Below are positions 52,068-61,324 of a stretch of DNA of 64,000 bases, piece after piece. The notes beneath the pieces were generated by a model that did no database searches, was not told where the DNA came from, and worked only from the letters and a program-made list of their open reading frames with translations. Position 1 is the stretch's first letter, and each line of letters begins with the position of its first letter. A program made the translations under genes and the position numbers. This DNA is from Cytobacillus horneckiae (GTDB taxonomy: Bacteria > Bacillota > Bacilli > Bacillales > Cytobacillaceae). The DNA lies in the NCBI RefSeq assembly GCF_002835735.1, contig NZ_PISD01000030.1, positions 62,001 through 126,000 of the forward strand, read 5' to 3'.

Positions 52068-52192
52068 CTAATGAATTAATTATCAGAATCATATAAACTT
52101 TAAAAAAATCTAAAATTTAATCATCCAAAGAATTTGAAGGAGCGTTTCAATTACGGAATAACGCTATACATTGCTTACTTCCCAAATAATGA

Positions 52193-52202
52193 TAACGCGT
52201 TA
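52193..52202. promoter_or_regulatory. Palindrome upstream of the second M24 gene
   Basis: TAACGCGTTA, a perfect palindrome about 120 bases upstream of the M24 start, with a related half site TAACGC at 52159-52164. It is a candidate binding site for the neighbouring PucR regulator; this is inference from position. Confidence 0.35.
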
Positions 52203-52233
52203 CCAACCCTTACTCTTTAACTGAAAGGAGCTA

Positions 52234-52275
52234 GTGTTTAAACAAGTTATAGATCTATTAAAGGAAGATTATTAG
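52234..52275 (+). CDS. Possible 13-codon leader ORF
   Basis: GTG at 52234 follows AAAGGAG and opens a 13-codon frame (MFKQVIDLLKEDY) ending in TAG, 44 bases before the M24 gene. It may be a leader peptide or the truncated beginning of a lost gene. Nothing else supports translation. Confidence 0.25.
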   Translation: MFKQVIDLLKEDY

Positions 52276-52319
52276 ATTTTACTTATTAATAAATCAATTA
52301 ATAGAAGGAGAATATATAA

Positions 52320-53453
52320 ATGAATACAGCAAAAAGAATAAATCAATTAAGAAGCATCATGTCAGATCAAGAAGTAGACTTCACTATCATTAATAATTTT
52401 GAAAACCAATTTTATTTTACTGGTTTTAAAGCTATTATTTATTCTAGACCGATCGTATTAATGGTTGATAATAATAATATTAATTTAATCGTTCCATCCT
52501 TAGAAGAAACACATGCAAGTGAAACATCGAATGCAGATAAACTTTATGTATACCATGAAACGCTTGTGGAGGACGGAAATGGAGCTTCTCACATTGAACA
52601 CTTACAGTCTGTCATTTCTAAGTATCCAAAAAATTCTAAGGTTGGTGTTGAATTTTCATCGATGCCAGTTTTAATCGGGAATATTTTAAGAGATGCAGGA
52701 TTTGAATTGGTAAATATTGAAAAGCAAATTGAAGAAATGAGATTCATAAAAGATCAAGATGAAATTGATTTAATTACCGAATCTGGTAGATTAGTTAGCT
52801 CAGCACTCGCAAAATCTCTGGAAAATGCAAAGGCTGGAATAACAGAAATGGAATTTGACCAATTCGGGAATAAAGCTTTATTTACGGAAGTATCACAAAA
52901 ACATCCGAATTCGATGCTTGATTTCTTCGTTATGACACCTTCAGGATTGGAAAGAAGTATTTTACCTCATGCCTTTTCAAACACGAGAAATTTTGAAACA
53001 AATGACGTCGCGATTCATAGTAGACAAGTTGGATTAAATGGATACCGAGCAGAGTGTGAAAGAACATTCTTCATTGGAAATCCAAACGAAAAACAAAAGG
53101 ATGCTTTCAAACTTGCTCAAGAAGCCCAATTAACTGCTTTAGACTTTATAAAGGCTGGCGTAACAGCGAAAGAAGTAAATGAGGTTGCCAGAAAAGTATT
53201 TAAAAAAGCAGGAATGGAACAGTATAGTCTCCACCGTACAGGACACGGAATCGGGATTGGTTTACACGAACAACCTTCCCTACGATATGATAATGACCTT
53301 GTACTTCAGGAAGGAATGGTATTTTGTGTTGAACCAGGTATTTATATTCCTGGCGTTGGAGGATTCCGTCATTCAGATACAGTAGTGTTGACAAAATATG
53401 GTTCCCACTTAGTTACTGAATACCCAAGAGATTTGGATTCTCTCATTTTTTAA
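52320..53453 (+). CDS. M24 (creatinase/prolidase-fold) protein with altered metal site
   Basis: A 377-residue protein with the same two-domain layout as the M24 protein at 8196. His305 and His309 (HRTGHGIG), LHEQP and Glu338 (VEPGIYIPG) are kept. The two metal Asp positions align by eye with Ser234 (next to His233) and Glu245, and the final metal Glu is Ser352 in FRHSD. This suggests a creatinase or ectoine-hydrolase-like reaction instead of metal-dependent peptide cleavage. ATG 52320 with AGAAGGAG. A sodium symporter gene follows after 33 bases and a PucR regulator precedes, so substrate import, cleavage and sensing are encoded together. Confidence 0.88.
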   Translation: MNTAKRINQLRSIMSDQEVDFTIINNFENQFYFTGFKAIIYSRPIVLMVDNNNINLIVPSLEETHASETSNADKLYVYHETLVEDGNGASHIEHLQSVISKYPKNSKVGVEFSSMPVLIGNILRDAGFELVNIEKQIEEMRFIKDQDEIDLITESGRLVSSALAKSLENAKAGITEMEFDQFGNKALFTEVSQKHPNSMLDFFVMTPSGLERSILPHAFSNTRNFETNDVAIHSRQVGLNGYRAECERTFFIGNPNEKQKDAFKLAQEAQLTALDFIKAGVTAKEVNEVARKVFKKAGMEQYSLHRTGHGIGIGLHEQPSLRYDNDLVLQEGMVFCVEPGIYIPGVGGFRHSDTVVLTKYGSHLVTEYPRDLDSLIF

Positions 53454-53486
53454 CAACAACATCATCATGTGAAAAGGTGGAAACTT

Positions 53487-54899
53487 ATGACTGGATATTT
53501 AGTTGCTGTTGGTGTCTACTTATTAGCTATGGCATTGATAGGGGTATATTTTAGTAGAAAATCCATTAGTGATAACGAAGACTTTATGGCTGCTGGAAGG
53601 TCGCTACCACTCTGGGTAGTGGCTGGTACACTTTTAGCTACTTTTACTGGTTCAGGTACAATAGTTGGAGGAGCCAGTTTCATTTATCAATATGGTCCTT
53701 TTGCAGCGATTTTCAACCTGTCTGGCGGAATCGTCGGAACAATTGTCTTATACTTCTTAGCAGGAAGAATAAGACAAGGCGAAGCTTATACAGTACCTGA
53801 AATTATTGAAAAAAGATTTGGTAACGTAGCAAGACTGGTTTCTTCCATTATAATTCTTTTTGCCTTTATAGGAATTACTGCATACCAATTCACTGGTGGA
53901 GCGTATGTTTTACAGATAACAACAGGGCTACCTGTAGAAACAGGAGCCATAATTATAGGCGTTTTAGTAATATTTTTAACAGTTAGTGGAGGATTATTTT
54001 CCGTAGCTTATACAGATGCGATAAGCGCACTATTGATCGTAGGTGGCTTTCTACTCGGACTTCCATTTATTTTAAATACAGTTGATGGATTTTCAGGTTT
54101 AGCAGCGTCACTACCCGAAGTTCAAAAGTCATGGAATGGTGGACTTAGCATTCCTCAACTTTTAGGTTATTTCTTGCCATTATTCCTTCTAGTATTGGGA
54201 GATCAAAATATGTACCAACGCTTTGCTTCTGCGAAAAGTCCAACTGTTGCTAGAAGATCTACTATAGGATTCTTTTTCGGAAGCATTACGGTTATCGGAT
54301 TAACGATTATTTTTGCAACTGCTGCAATCGTCTTATTTCCAAATATCGCACCCGATACAGCAGTCTTACATTTAGCTACTAACGGATTACCAATACCAGT
54401 AGGCGTGATTATCCTATGTGCAGCTGTAGCATTTATCATTACGACTGCTACTTCATACTTGTTATCCGCTTCTGGAAATATTATTTACGATCTATTTAAA
54501 AGATATAGTAAAAAAGATATTAGTGATAAAAAATTACTAAAATATAACCGATATACTGTTATTGCACTTGGTGTGTTAGCTTATGCATTAGCAATGTACT
54601 TCCCAACTGTCTTGGAACTTCAAATGTATTCGTACACCATGTATGGTGCTGCTCTTACACCTGCAATATTAGCTACAATTCTGTGGAAAAGAGCTACAAA
54701 AGCTGGGATTCTAGGTTCCATGTTTGTTGGTGCAACAGGTACAATATTTTGGGAAGTTATCTTAGATAAACCGTTTGACTGGAACAGTGTTTTGTTCGCA
54801 CTTCCCCTTTCTGTACTTACATTAATTATTGTGAGTTTATTGACTGGTAAGAATAAAGATAGAGAACTTGGAGTAGCAAGTGAGATAGATAAGGCTTAA
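53487..54899 (+). CDS. Sodium:solute symporter (SSS family)
   Basis: A 470-residue membrane protein with about thirteen helices. SSS motifs are seen: DFMAAGRSLPLWVVAGTLLATFTG near the start, GGLFSVAYTDAISALLIVGGF in the middle, and GDQNMYQRFASAKSPTVARRS. Substrates of the family include proline, pantothenate and urea-like compounds; none is indicated. ATG 53487 with AGGTGG at 6 bases. It probably imports the substrate of the preceding M24 enzyme. Confidence 0.93.
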   Translation: MTGYLVAVGVYLLAMALIGVYFSRKSISDNEDFMAAGRSLPLWVVAGTLLATFTGSGTIVGGASFIYQYGPFAAIFNLSGGIVGTIVLYFLAGRIRQGEAYTVPEIIEKRFGNVARLVSSIIILFAFIGITAYQFTGGAYVLQITTGLPVETGAIIIGVLVIFLTVSGGLFSVAYTDAISALLIVGGFLLGLPFILNTVDGFSGLAASLPEVQKSWNGGLSIPQLLGYFLPLFLLVLGDQNMYQRFASAKSPTVARRSTIGFFFGSITVIGLTIIFATAAIVLFPNIAPDTAVLHLATNGLPIPVGVIILCAAVAFIITTATSYLLSASGNIIYDLFKRYSKKDISDKKLLKYNRYTVIALGVLAYALAMYFPTVLELQMYSYTMYGAALTPAILATILWKRATKAGILGSMFVGATGTIFWEVILDKPFDWNSVLFALPLSVLTLIIVSLLTGKNKDRELGVASEIDKA

Positions 54900-54960
54900 A
54901 AGTTGGTATAATAAAATAAGTTTCAAATCAACTAACCACCCAAAGATAGCCAATTATTGA

Positions 54961-55556
54961 GGTGACCCCTAAAAGTTAGAATTTAATATTAAGCAGCTAA
55001 TTGGCTTGTGTGAATCCGGTATTGAACGGGACTCATGCCTGCCAATTTTTGCTTTATACGCTTGGTATTATAATACTCTATATATGCTTCAATCATCTTC
55101 TTTAAATCTTCAAACGAGCATAGTTCCTCGCCGTGATACATTTCTTGTTTTAATAAACCGAAAAAGTTCTCCACTGGTGAATTATCTATACAATTGCCTT
55201 TCCGTGACATACTCTGGAATATTTTATTTTCCTTAATTGTTTTTAACCATTTATTATGTTGATAATGCCAGCCTTGGTCAGAATGAATTTTTTACACCGT
55301 CTAAACACTTGAATTCTGTAATATCAGTAGTTAACTTTTGATGGCATACATTTGTGTGAAAACGGCGATTAATACGGTTCTTCGCAATAGTCACAGTCCC
55401 TTTGTAAGAACCATACTTACGTGATTTTCTTATGAACTTATCCCCTTTGAGGCCTAACTTCTTCATGATACGTTGAACCTTTTTATGATTGACTTTATGT
55501 CCCCGGTTTCTCAATTCCAAATGGACACGACGATAGATCAAGATTGTCTTTTGCAA
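54961..55556 (-). mobile_element. Degenerate IS3-family (IS150-like) element, orfB remnant
   Basis: Two parts of an IS3 OrfB transposase lie in broken frames: the N-terminal half (ILIYRRVHLELRNRGHKVNH, ending TTDITEFKCLDG, 55278-55556) and the C-terminal end (SMSRKGNCIDNSPVENFFGLLKQE, 54989-55210). Between them HSDQGWHYQ is joined almost directly to the first catalytic Asp region, so about 100 residues of the DDE core are deleted. The left boundary GTGACCCCTAAAAGTTAGAA (from 54961) looks like an IS150-type terminal repeat. No orfA is visible. The element cannot move. Confidence 0.85.
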
Positions 55557-55819
55557 GTTCTAATGCTGTAAGGTAAGAACGACATTTTTTAAACCTTGAT
55601 GCATGTCGTTGTACACTTTATTGCTCAGCTCATGAAGTGTTGTATCGACAAGAACTTTTGCGGAAAAAGCCAGCCACACCTCCATTTCTATTTTCCGCTC
55701 TACATTGATGGGGAGAACTTCACATACACTCTCTATGATAAATCCCAACGATACCGGCCCCATTGAAAGTAAGCGGATTAGCTAATTCTTCTTTTTTGAG
55801 GGTTCCACTGTTATTCAAT
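55557..55819. other. Gene debris of unknown origin
   Basis: A leftward open frame (55560-55763, with KVLVDTTLHELSNKVYNDMH) follows the IS remnant. It lacks a ribosome binding site and I do not recognise it. A second frame upstream of it (LANPLTFNGAGIVG) suggests a broken gene. Treated as remnant sequence. Confidence 0.35.
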
Positions 55820-56081
55820 TTATAATTTAGGTGTATAAGTAGGTGTGAATTCTATTTTTTCCTTATTTTCATAGTCTGCTATGTCATGTAAATCTCCGAC
55901 GTTTAGAGTGTTTTTGGCAAATTCTTTACCGTCTTCTGTAGAAATAATATAACTTTTTTCTTCAAAAGGATGAGAGTAAATAAAATTCATTATTGCTTTT
56001 CCTGTCCTTGTTTTATCATTTAATTGATAAAAATATAAAGCCATTATAACAATAAATATTATTGCACCGAATATTTTTCAT
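55820..56081 (-). pseudogene. Small signal-anchored protein, frameshifted right after the start codon
   Basis: The ATG at 56081 has GAGGAG upstream but leads into a short dead frame. Moving one frame after the A5 run gives IFGAIIFIVIMALYFYQLND, a signal anchor, and then a continuous 74-codon frame (KEFAKNTLNVGDLHDIADYE ... TPTYTPKL). An A-tract length change (five instead of four or seven) explains the break. The product is an unrecognised secreted or anchored protein; without that error it would be intact. Confidence 0.6.
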
Positions 56082-56148
56082 ATATTCTCCTCATGAAAAA
56101 TGCCACTTCTAAGCTTTAAGACACTTAAAAGCGGCAATATGTTTAAAA

Positions 56149-56388
56149 TTAGTAGACTATCGTTTGAGAATCCTTTTCTAAGTCAGCTGGTGTAACAACT
56201 AGCACTCCATTTCCATCTAAATCAAACCCTTGCCTGTTCCAGGATTTCCAGACTAAAAGAGAGCAATAATATTTGATTTTCTGGTCTTTGGCTGCTGCTA
56301 AGCTGTATGGTTTTCCGACTTGGTCTTTTGCAAATGCAACAGCATTAGAATAATCCTTGTTTGCTGCCCCTTTAAACCCGGAGGATGG
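56149..56388 (-). pseudogene. C-terminal fragment of a YiiX/NlpC-P60-like cysteine hydrolase
   Basis: About 78 codons read FKGAANKDYSNAVAFAKDQV, GKPYSLAAAKDQKIKYYCSL, LVWKSWNRQGFDLDGNG and LVVTPADL to a TAA at 56149. The Y-Y-C-S-x-L-V-W motif carries the catalytic Cys of the permuted papain-like YiiX/YebB family. The sequence stops matching at about 56388, with no start codon, so the N-terminal half with the catalytic His is lost. Confidence 0.7.
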
Positions 56389-56520
56389 GGGAAACTTAGT
56401 CAGAATATTCGTTTATCATGGTGATATGATTAATAGGGAATGAGAGCATAGGTCTAAAGATGACGAAAATGGAAGCAGCAGAAATCTAAATTTATATATT
56501 TTATTACCTTGATTTACACT

Positions 56521-56820
56521 CTACATACCAATTTTTTCTGCGATTGCTTTTTTTTCAATGGTCTTAAACTGTTCTAAATATTTCTTATTGGGTTCAAAAA
56601 CAACTACTTTTGCAAGCCCTTCCCGTAATAATTCTTCATTTAGCATACGGTCATCTTGTAGATATACATATGCGAGGTTCTATCGTAAGGATCTAACTTT
56701 TCAATGTCATATTCTAATTACACAGTTTGACCTTCTAGTAACTCTTTTGGAAATGCTGAAGCTTCTTCGCTATAAGGTTCTGGACTAGAGACATTATGTA
56801 CGTAGACTGACTTAACATAC
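56521..56820 (-). pseudogene. Thermonuclease (SNase-fold) remnant
   Basis: Leftward fragments VKSVYVHNVSSPEPYSEEAS, AFPKELLEGQTV, an in-frame TAA, LEYDIEKLDPYDR, a frameshift, then YLQDDRMLNEELLREGLAKV and VVFEPNKKYLEQFKTIEKKA to a TAG at 56521. This is the middle and end of a staphylococcal-nuclease-type protein (L-E-Y-D...D-x-Y-x-R active-site loop). The Arg/Glu active-site segment is partly destroyed, so it is not functional. Confidence 0.75.
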
Positions 56821-57011
56821 TTTGCCCCCTAATAAATTTATAGAACGAATATTCACAACAAAGAAGCACCGTATACATTCACTTTAGCCACCTATCAGCT
56901 TCAATTAATCTGTAATTTTACTTACTCTGTGAGAATTAGCAGAACCTCATAAATATAATTATTACACTTCCTTTTTTCAATTTAGTAGCACGTCCATTAC
57001 AGGCAACCTAT

Positions 57012-57063
57012 ATAAAAAAACTCCCACATAGAGACTTGTTCAACAGCCTCTACAATAGGAGTT
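57012..57063 (-). terminator. Terminator of the sugar-acid operon
   Basis: On the leftward strand AACTCC (57063-57058) and GGAGTT (57024-57019) close a stem with an inner TAGAG/CTCTA pairing, followed by T7. It lies 18 bases past the end of the last operon gene. Confidence 0.8.
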
Positions 57064-57080
57064 CCTAGATTACAATAACG

Positions 57081-58019
57081 TTAATTATTTATAAGATTTC
57101 CGTCTAGTGCACTTGCATTTATTTTCTGTGAATCTTCTTTAAATATATTTGTTAATTTGCCAAGCTTTTCAATTTCAATTGTTACTTGATCTCCATCCTT
57201 TAGATAAACTCTTTGATTTTCAGGATAACCAAATGCTACTCCTTCAGGCGTACCTGTTAAAATAATATCCCCGGGATTTAGCGTCATATGTTCTGATATA
57301 TAGCTTACAATTTCATCACATTTAAATATCATATCTGATGTATTTGAATTTTGACGAACTTCTTCATTTACTGTTGCCTTGATAGTTAGCTGATTGGGAT
57401 TTCCAACTTCATTACTTGTTACTATATATGGGCCAATTGGGCAAAAGCCGTCACAGCTTTTCCCTAACAGCCATTGGTGTGTGCGAAATTGCAAATCCCT
57501 GGAGGATAAATCATTAGAATTACAGTATCCAAATACATAGTCTAATGCTTCGTCTTTTGTAACGTTCTTTGCTTGCTTTCCAATGACTATAGCAAGTTCT
57601 GCTTCATAATCATTTTCTTTAGAGTTGAATGGCAGAGTAATGACTTCATTAGTAGCTGCAATCGTATTATTATACTTATTAAATAATATAGGATAATCAG
57701 GCAAAGGCATATTGGATTCCTCTGCATGTTTTTTATAGTTAAGCCCTACACAGATAATTTTCTCTGGACTCGGGACAGCTGGTCCATAGATTAAATCATT
57801 TTCTTCCAAAAATAATTCCTCTTTATTCTCTTCAACTGCTTTTTTAATTAATGATTCTAGCAAAGGAATCAATCTCACATTATCTTTAATCATTTCTTTT
57901 ATTTCTTTTGGAACTTCTGCATTGAATAAAGCTGCTGTTTTTTCAACATGTAAAACACCATGATCTGTTTTTACTCCTGCTTTTAATTGGCCATCCTCTT
58001 CAAATGTTAATAATTTCAT
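57081..58019 (-). CDS. FAH-family hydrolase (2,4-diketo-3-deoxy-acid hydrolase / acylpyruvase-like)
   Basis: A 312-residue protein of the fumarylacetoacetate hydrolase fold: ICVGLNYKKHAEESN, the metal residues in YEAELAIVIGK, FGYCNSNDLSSRDLQF, GKSCDGFCPIGPYI, and LNPGDIILTGTPEGV. This sequence type includes the hydrolase that splits 2,4-diketo-3-deoxy sugar acids into pyruvate and a hydroxy acid. Its SDR neighbour is the expected preceding enzyme. Start ATG 58019 with GGGG; an earlier ATG is in the intergenic space. Last gene of the operon. Confidence 0.88.
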   Translation of the reverse strand: MKLLTFEEDGQLKAGVKTDHGVLHVEKTAALFNAEVPKEIKEMIKDNVRLIPLLESLIKKAVEENKEELFLEENDLIYGPAVPSPEKIICVGLNYKKHAEESNMPLPDYPILFNKYNNTIAATNEVITLPFNSKENDYEAELAIVIGKQAKNVTKDEALDYVFGYCNSNDLSSRDLQFRTHQWLLGKSCDGFCPIGPYIVTSNEVGNPNQLTIKATVNEEVRQNSNTSDMIFKCDEIVSYISEHMTLNPGDIILTGTPEGVAFGYPENQRVYLKDGDQVTIEIEKLGKLTNIFKEDSQKINASALDGNLINN

Positions 58020-58070
58020 GATTAGATCCCCCATTTTCATAAAGTCTTAAAACTAGGAATGAAAAACATA

Positions 58071-58841
58071 CTAACTATTTTTCCCATTCACTACACCGCC
58101 ATCAATCATAAATGGCGTCCCCATCATAAATTTTGATTCATCGCTTGCCAAATACAAGGCACCATGGGCAACATCAATCGGTTTACCTAAATCACCGCTT
58201 AGCTGCCTTTCCTTAATTTTAGCTATTGCTGCTTCAGGATCGGATTCCTTTGACAAATAATCTTCAACAAATGGAGTGTAGATTGTTCCAGGCATTAGAG
58301 CATTTACTCTAATGTGATAGGGCGCGTAATCGACTTGCATTGATTTGGTTAATGATAGTATGGCTCCTTTACTTGCAGCATAGGGCGCTCTATTGGCTAA
58401 GCCTATTTCAGCTATACAGGAAGACATGTTGATAATAGATCCGCCTTTATTTCCCATCATGAAAGGTAGGACGGCCCGAGAAACCAAGAATACGCCAGTA
58501 ACATTCACCTCAAATACTCTCTTCCATGACTGTAAATCTAATTCATGCAATTTACCTATACCGCTTATCCCTGCATTATTAAATAGAATATCGAGGGTCT
58601 GATAGTGATTTTTTATTTCTGTCACCATCTGGTTTACACTGTTTTCATCCGTTACATCCACATTAATAAACATGGAATCCCCTTGGATTTGTTCAATTTC
58701 TTTAACTGTTTGATTACCTGAAGATTCATTGATATCTACAACAATAATCCGCGCACCCTCTTTAGCAAATAATAAAGCAGTCTCTTTTCCAATACCAGAG
58801 CCTGCCCCGGTAATAAGGGCAACTTTATCTTTCAATCGCAT
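58071..58841 (-). CDS. Short-chain dehydrogenase, 2-keto-3-deoxy-acid 4-dehydrogenase-like
   Basis: A 256-residue classical SDR: TGAGSGIG (11-18), NNAG (88-91), Ser140/141, Tyr154 and Lys158 (YAASKG). The general sequence (MRLKDKVALITGAGSG start; MPGTIYTPFVEDYL; DGGVVNG end) resembles 2-keto-3-deoxy-L-fuconate dehydrogenase and its pentonate relatives. ATG 58841 with GGAGGG. It lies 51 bases upstream of the FAH hydrolase gene, forming a plausible oxidation-then-hydrolysis pair. Confidence 0.9.
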   Translation of the reverse strand: MRLKDKVALITGAGSGIGKETALLFAKEGARIIVVDINESSGNQTVKEIEQIQGDSMFINVDVTDENSVNQMVTEIKNHYQTLDILFNNAGISGIGKLHELDLQSWKRVFEVNVTGVFLVSRAVLPFMMGNKGGSIINMSSCIAEIGLANRAPYAASKGAILSLTKSMQVDYAPYHIRVNALMPGTIYTPFVEDYLSKESDPEAAIAKIKERQLSGDLGKPIDVAHGALYLASDESKFMMGTPFMIDGGVVNGKNS

Positions 58842-58876
58842 TGATTTCCCTCCGCTCCTCAAAAGATGAGATTTGA

Positions 58877-60346
58877 TTAAGAGCCTTTTACAAAGACTGT
58901 TTTAATGGCTGTATAAAATTCAATAGCCGCTTGGCCTTGTTCCCTCGAATGAGAGCTTGATTGCTTCATTCCTCCAAATGGAGCCTGCAATTCAACTCCT
59001 GCACTTTCAGCGTTTATTCTAACGAGGCCAGCCTCGATATTTTCGATAAAATTAAGCATTTTTTGTATATTGGCAGTAAAGATAGACGCACTTAAACCAA
59101 ATTTAACATCATTCGCAATATTAACGGCTGCTTCCATTGAGTCTACCTTGATTAAAGCAAGGACCGGTCCAAAGATTTCCTCTTGAGCAACGGTCATATG
59201 ATTATCAACTTCATCAAATATAGTCGGTTCAATAAAATAACCATTTTCTCTCCCTTCATCTGAGAGACGATTACCTCCGAAAAGCAGTTTGGCACCCTCT
59301 TGCTTTCCTTTTTCTATATAGCGTAAAACAGTATTTAACTGCCGTTCACTTACACTTGGTCCCATCCATACTCCAGCATCTAATCCATTACCAACTTTAA
59401 TCTGCTTAACTTTTGATACAAGCTTATCTTTAAATGCTTCATAAACATTACGATGGACAATGACACGGCTAGTTGCAGTACACTTTTGTCCAGTTGAACG
59501 TAAACCTCCGCTAATTGTCGCTTCTACTGCCAAATCTAAATCGGCGTCTTCCGCAACAATCACCGGATTTTTACCACCCATTTCAAGCTGGTATTTTGTT
59601 CCTCTTGCTAAAGCTGCTTGACCTACTGCTTTACCTACTACATCAGAGCCTGTAAAGGTAATTCCCTGTATATTTGGATGGTCAGCTATTCCTTGACCAA
59701 TGACTGAGCCTTGACCTGTTACAAAATTGATTACTCCATTTGGAATCTTGGCTTCATAAAAGCACTCAATGATTTTTGCTGCAGTTGCTGCAGCTTCGGT
59801 TGCCGGCTTAAAGACAACCGTATTGCCATAAATAAGCGCAGGTGCTATTTTCCAAATAGGAATGGCAACTGGAAAGTTCCATGGCGTAATCACACCAATA
59901 ACACCAAGAGGTGAACGTGTGGTAAACATAAACGCGCTTGGATCAGACGATGGAATGACATCACCAACTTTTCGCATTCCTTCACCGGCATAATACCTTA
60001 ATATTGCCACACCACGCGCAGTCTCACCTTTTGCTTCAGGCAGCGTTTTCCCCATTTCACGAGTCATCATTTCTGCAATTTCATCCATTCGCATTTCAAG
60101 AATATCCGCCACTTTAAATAAATAGCTTCCTCGTTCAGCACCAGAAAGCTTCTTCCATTGTTTTTGTGCTCTCGCCGCTGATTCTACCGCTTTATCAAGG
60201 TCTTCCTTAGAAGAGTTTTGAACATATGCGACTATTTCATTGAAATTGGCTGGATTTATACTTTCTTCCACCTCTGAACTTTTGGACCCTTCCCATGATC
60301 CATCGACAAAATTTAGAATTGTTTTTACATCTGCACTTGTAACCAT
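58877..60346 (-). CDS. Aldehyde dehydrogenase, 2-oxoglutarate semialdehyde dehydrogenase type
   Basis: A 489-residue ALDH with [32 protein letters not shown], catalytic Glu in QLEMGGKNP and Cys in [11 protein letters not shown], and the [13 protein letters not shown] motif. It looks like the KGSADH group that finishes non-phosphorylating pentonate and hexarate breakdown by oxidising 2-oxoglutarate semialdehyde. The ATG at 60346 follows AGGAG. The dehydratase-like FAH protein encoded 51 bases upstream would make that semialdehyde. Confidence 0.92.
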   Translation of the reverse strand: MVTSADVKTILNFVDGSWEGSKSSEVEESINPANFNEIVAYVQNSSKEDLDKAVESAARAQKQWKKLSGAERGSYLFKVADILEMRMDEIAEMMTREMGKTLPEAKGETARGVAILRYYAGEGMRKVGDVIPSSDPSAFMFTTRSPLGVIGVITPWNFPVAIPIWKIAPALIYGNTVVFKPATEAAATAAKIIECFYEAKIPNGVINFVTGQGSVIGQGIADHPNIQGITFTGSDVVGKAVGQAALARGTKYQLEMGGKNPVIVAEDADLDLAVEATISGGLRSTGQKCTATSRVIVHRNVYEAFKDKLVSKVKQIKVGNGLDAGVWMGPSVSERQLNTVLRYIEKGKQEGAKLLFGGNRLSDEGRENGYFIEPTIFDEVDNHMTVAQEEIFGPVLALIKVDSMEAAVNIANDVKFGLSASIFTANIQKMLNFIENIEAGLVRINAESAGVELQAPFGGMKQSSSHSREQGQAAIEFYTAIKTVFVKGS

Positions 60347-60397
60347 CTATAACTCCTCCTAAGAAATAAATTATTTTGAATAGTTACTTAATTTATT

Positions 60398-61297
60398 TTA
60401 GCTTACTGCTTGGTTGACCTGCACTTTTACAACATTGTTTAATATTCCAATGCCGGAAATTTCAATCTCAACCCGATCTCCATCTGCTAATGTGAATTCA
60501 TTCGGAGGTACAATACACGTTCCTGTTAATAACACTGTCCCCGGAAACAGGATATTATCTCTTTTTAAATAGTGTACTAACTCCTCATATCGGCGTTTAA
60601 GCTGACTTGTATTCGCATTCCCTTCAAATAGGAGTTTTTCGTTGCGGAAAATACTGCAATGAATATTAAATTTGTACGGATCGGACACCATATCGGCTGG
60701 AAGAATCGCTGGGCCAATGGAGCAAGAGCGTGCCCATACTTTTGCTTGCGGCAAATAAAGCGGATTTTCTCCTTCAATATCACGGCAGCTTAAATCATTT
60801 CCAATTGTATAGCCAATAATTTCGCCATCACTACTAAGCACTAAACCCAATTCAGGCTCTGGAATTTGCCAATTCGAGTCACTTCTTAGGAATAGTTCCT
60901 CATTTGGCCCCATCGTCCGATCCTTTGTTGATTTAAGAAAGATTTCTGGCCTTTCTGCGTCATACACCTTATCATAAAAAGTTGTTGCGTCTAATTTTCC
61001 ATTTGTCGCTTCATAATTACGGGCTTCCTTACTTTTTTGATAAGTCACTCCGGCCGCCCATACTTCCGGTGACTCGATTGGCACTGCCAATTCCAGCTCC
61101 TCCAGTTGTTCATTCAAAGGTAAACTATCATTAATTAACTCACTTAATAGATTAGCAGTTTTTATAGTTCTCTTCTTTGCTTGTTCAACTAACTCTAAAT
61201 AATTGTTATAAGGCAATGAATAAATGTATCCTTGGTCTGTTATTGCTCCTAGGGATAATTTTTGTGATTGTTTTTGTAAATAACGAATAATCCTCAA
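60398..61297 (-). CDS. FAH-family 2-keto-3-deoxy-acid dehydratase
   Basis: A 299-residue protein of the FAH fold but of a different branch from the one at 57081: VWAAGVTYQKSKEARNYEAT, RPEIFLKSTKDRTMGP, PEPELGLVLSSDGEIIGYTIGNDLSCRDIEGENPL (metal Glu/Glu/Asp) and GTVLLTGTCIVPP. This branch includes 2-keto-3-deoxy-D-arabinonate dehydratase, which yields 2-oxoglutarate semialdehyde. Start is TTG 61297 with AGGTGG at 6 bases; an ATG at 61312 sits before that site and lacks its own. Confidence 0.88.
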   Translation of the reverse strand: MRIIRYLQKQSQKLSLGAITDQGYIYSLPYNNYLELVEQAKKRTIKTANLLSELINDSLPLNEQLEELELAVPIESPEVWAAGVTYQKSKEARNYEATNGKLDATTFYDKVYDAERPEIFLKSTKDRTMGPNEELFLRSDSNWQIPEPELGLVLSSDGEIIGYTIGNDLSCRDIEGENPLYLPQAKVWARSCSIGPAILPADMVSDPYKFNIHCSIFRNEKLLFEGNANTSQLKRRYEELVHYLKRDNILFPGTVLLTGTCIVPPNEFTLADGDRVEIEISGIGILNNVVKVQVNQAVS

Positions 61298-61324
61298 TTT
61301 AAACCACCTCATATTTTAGTCTAT

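Noticed and set aside
54961-55556. Functional IS3 element
   Set aside because: The DDE core is deleted, frames are broken, and orfA and a second terminal repeat are missing.
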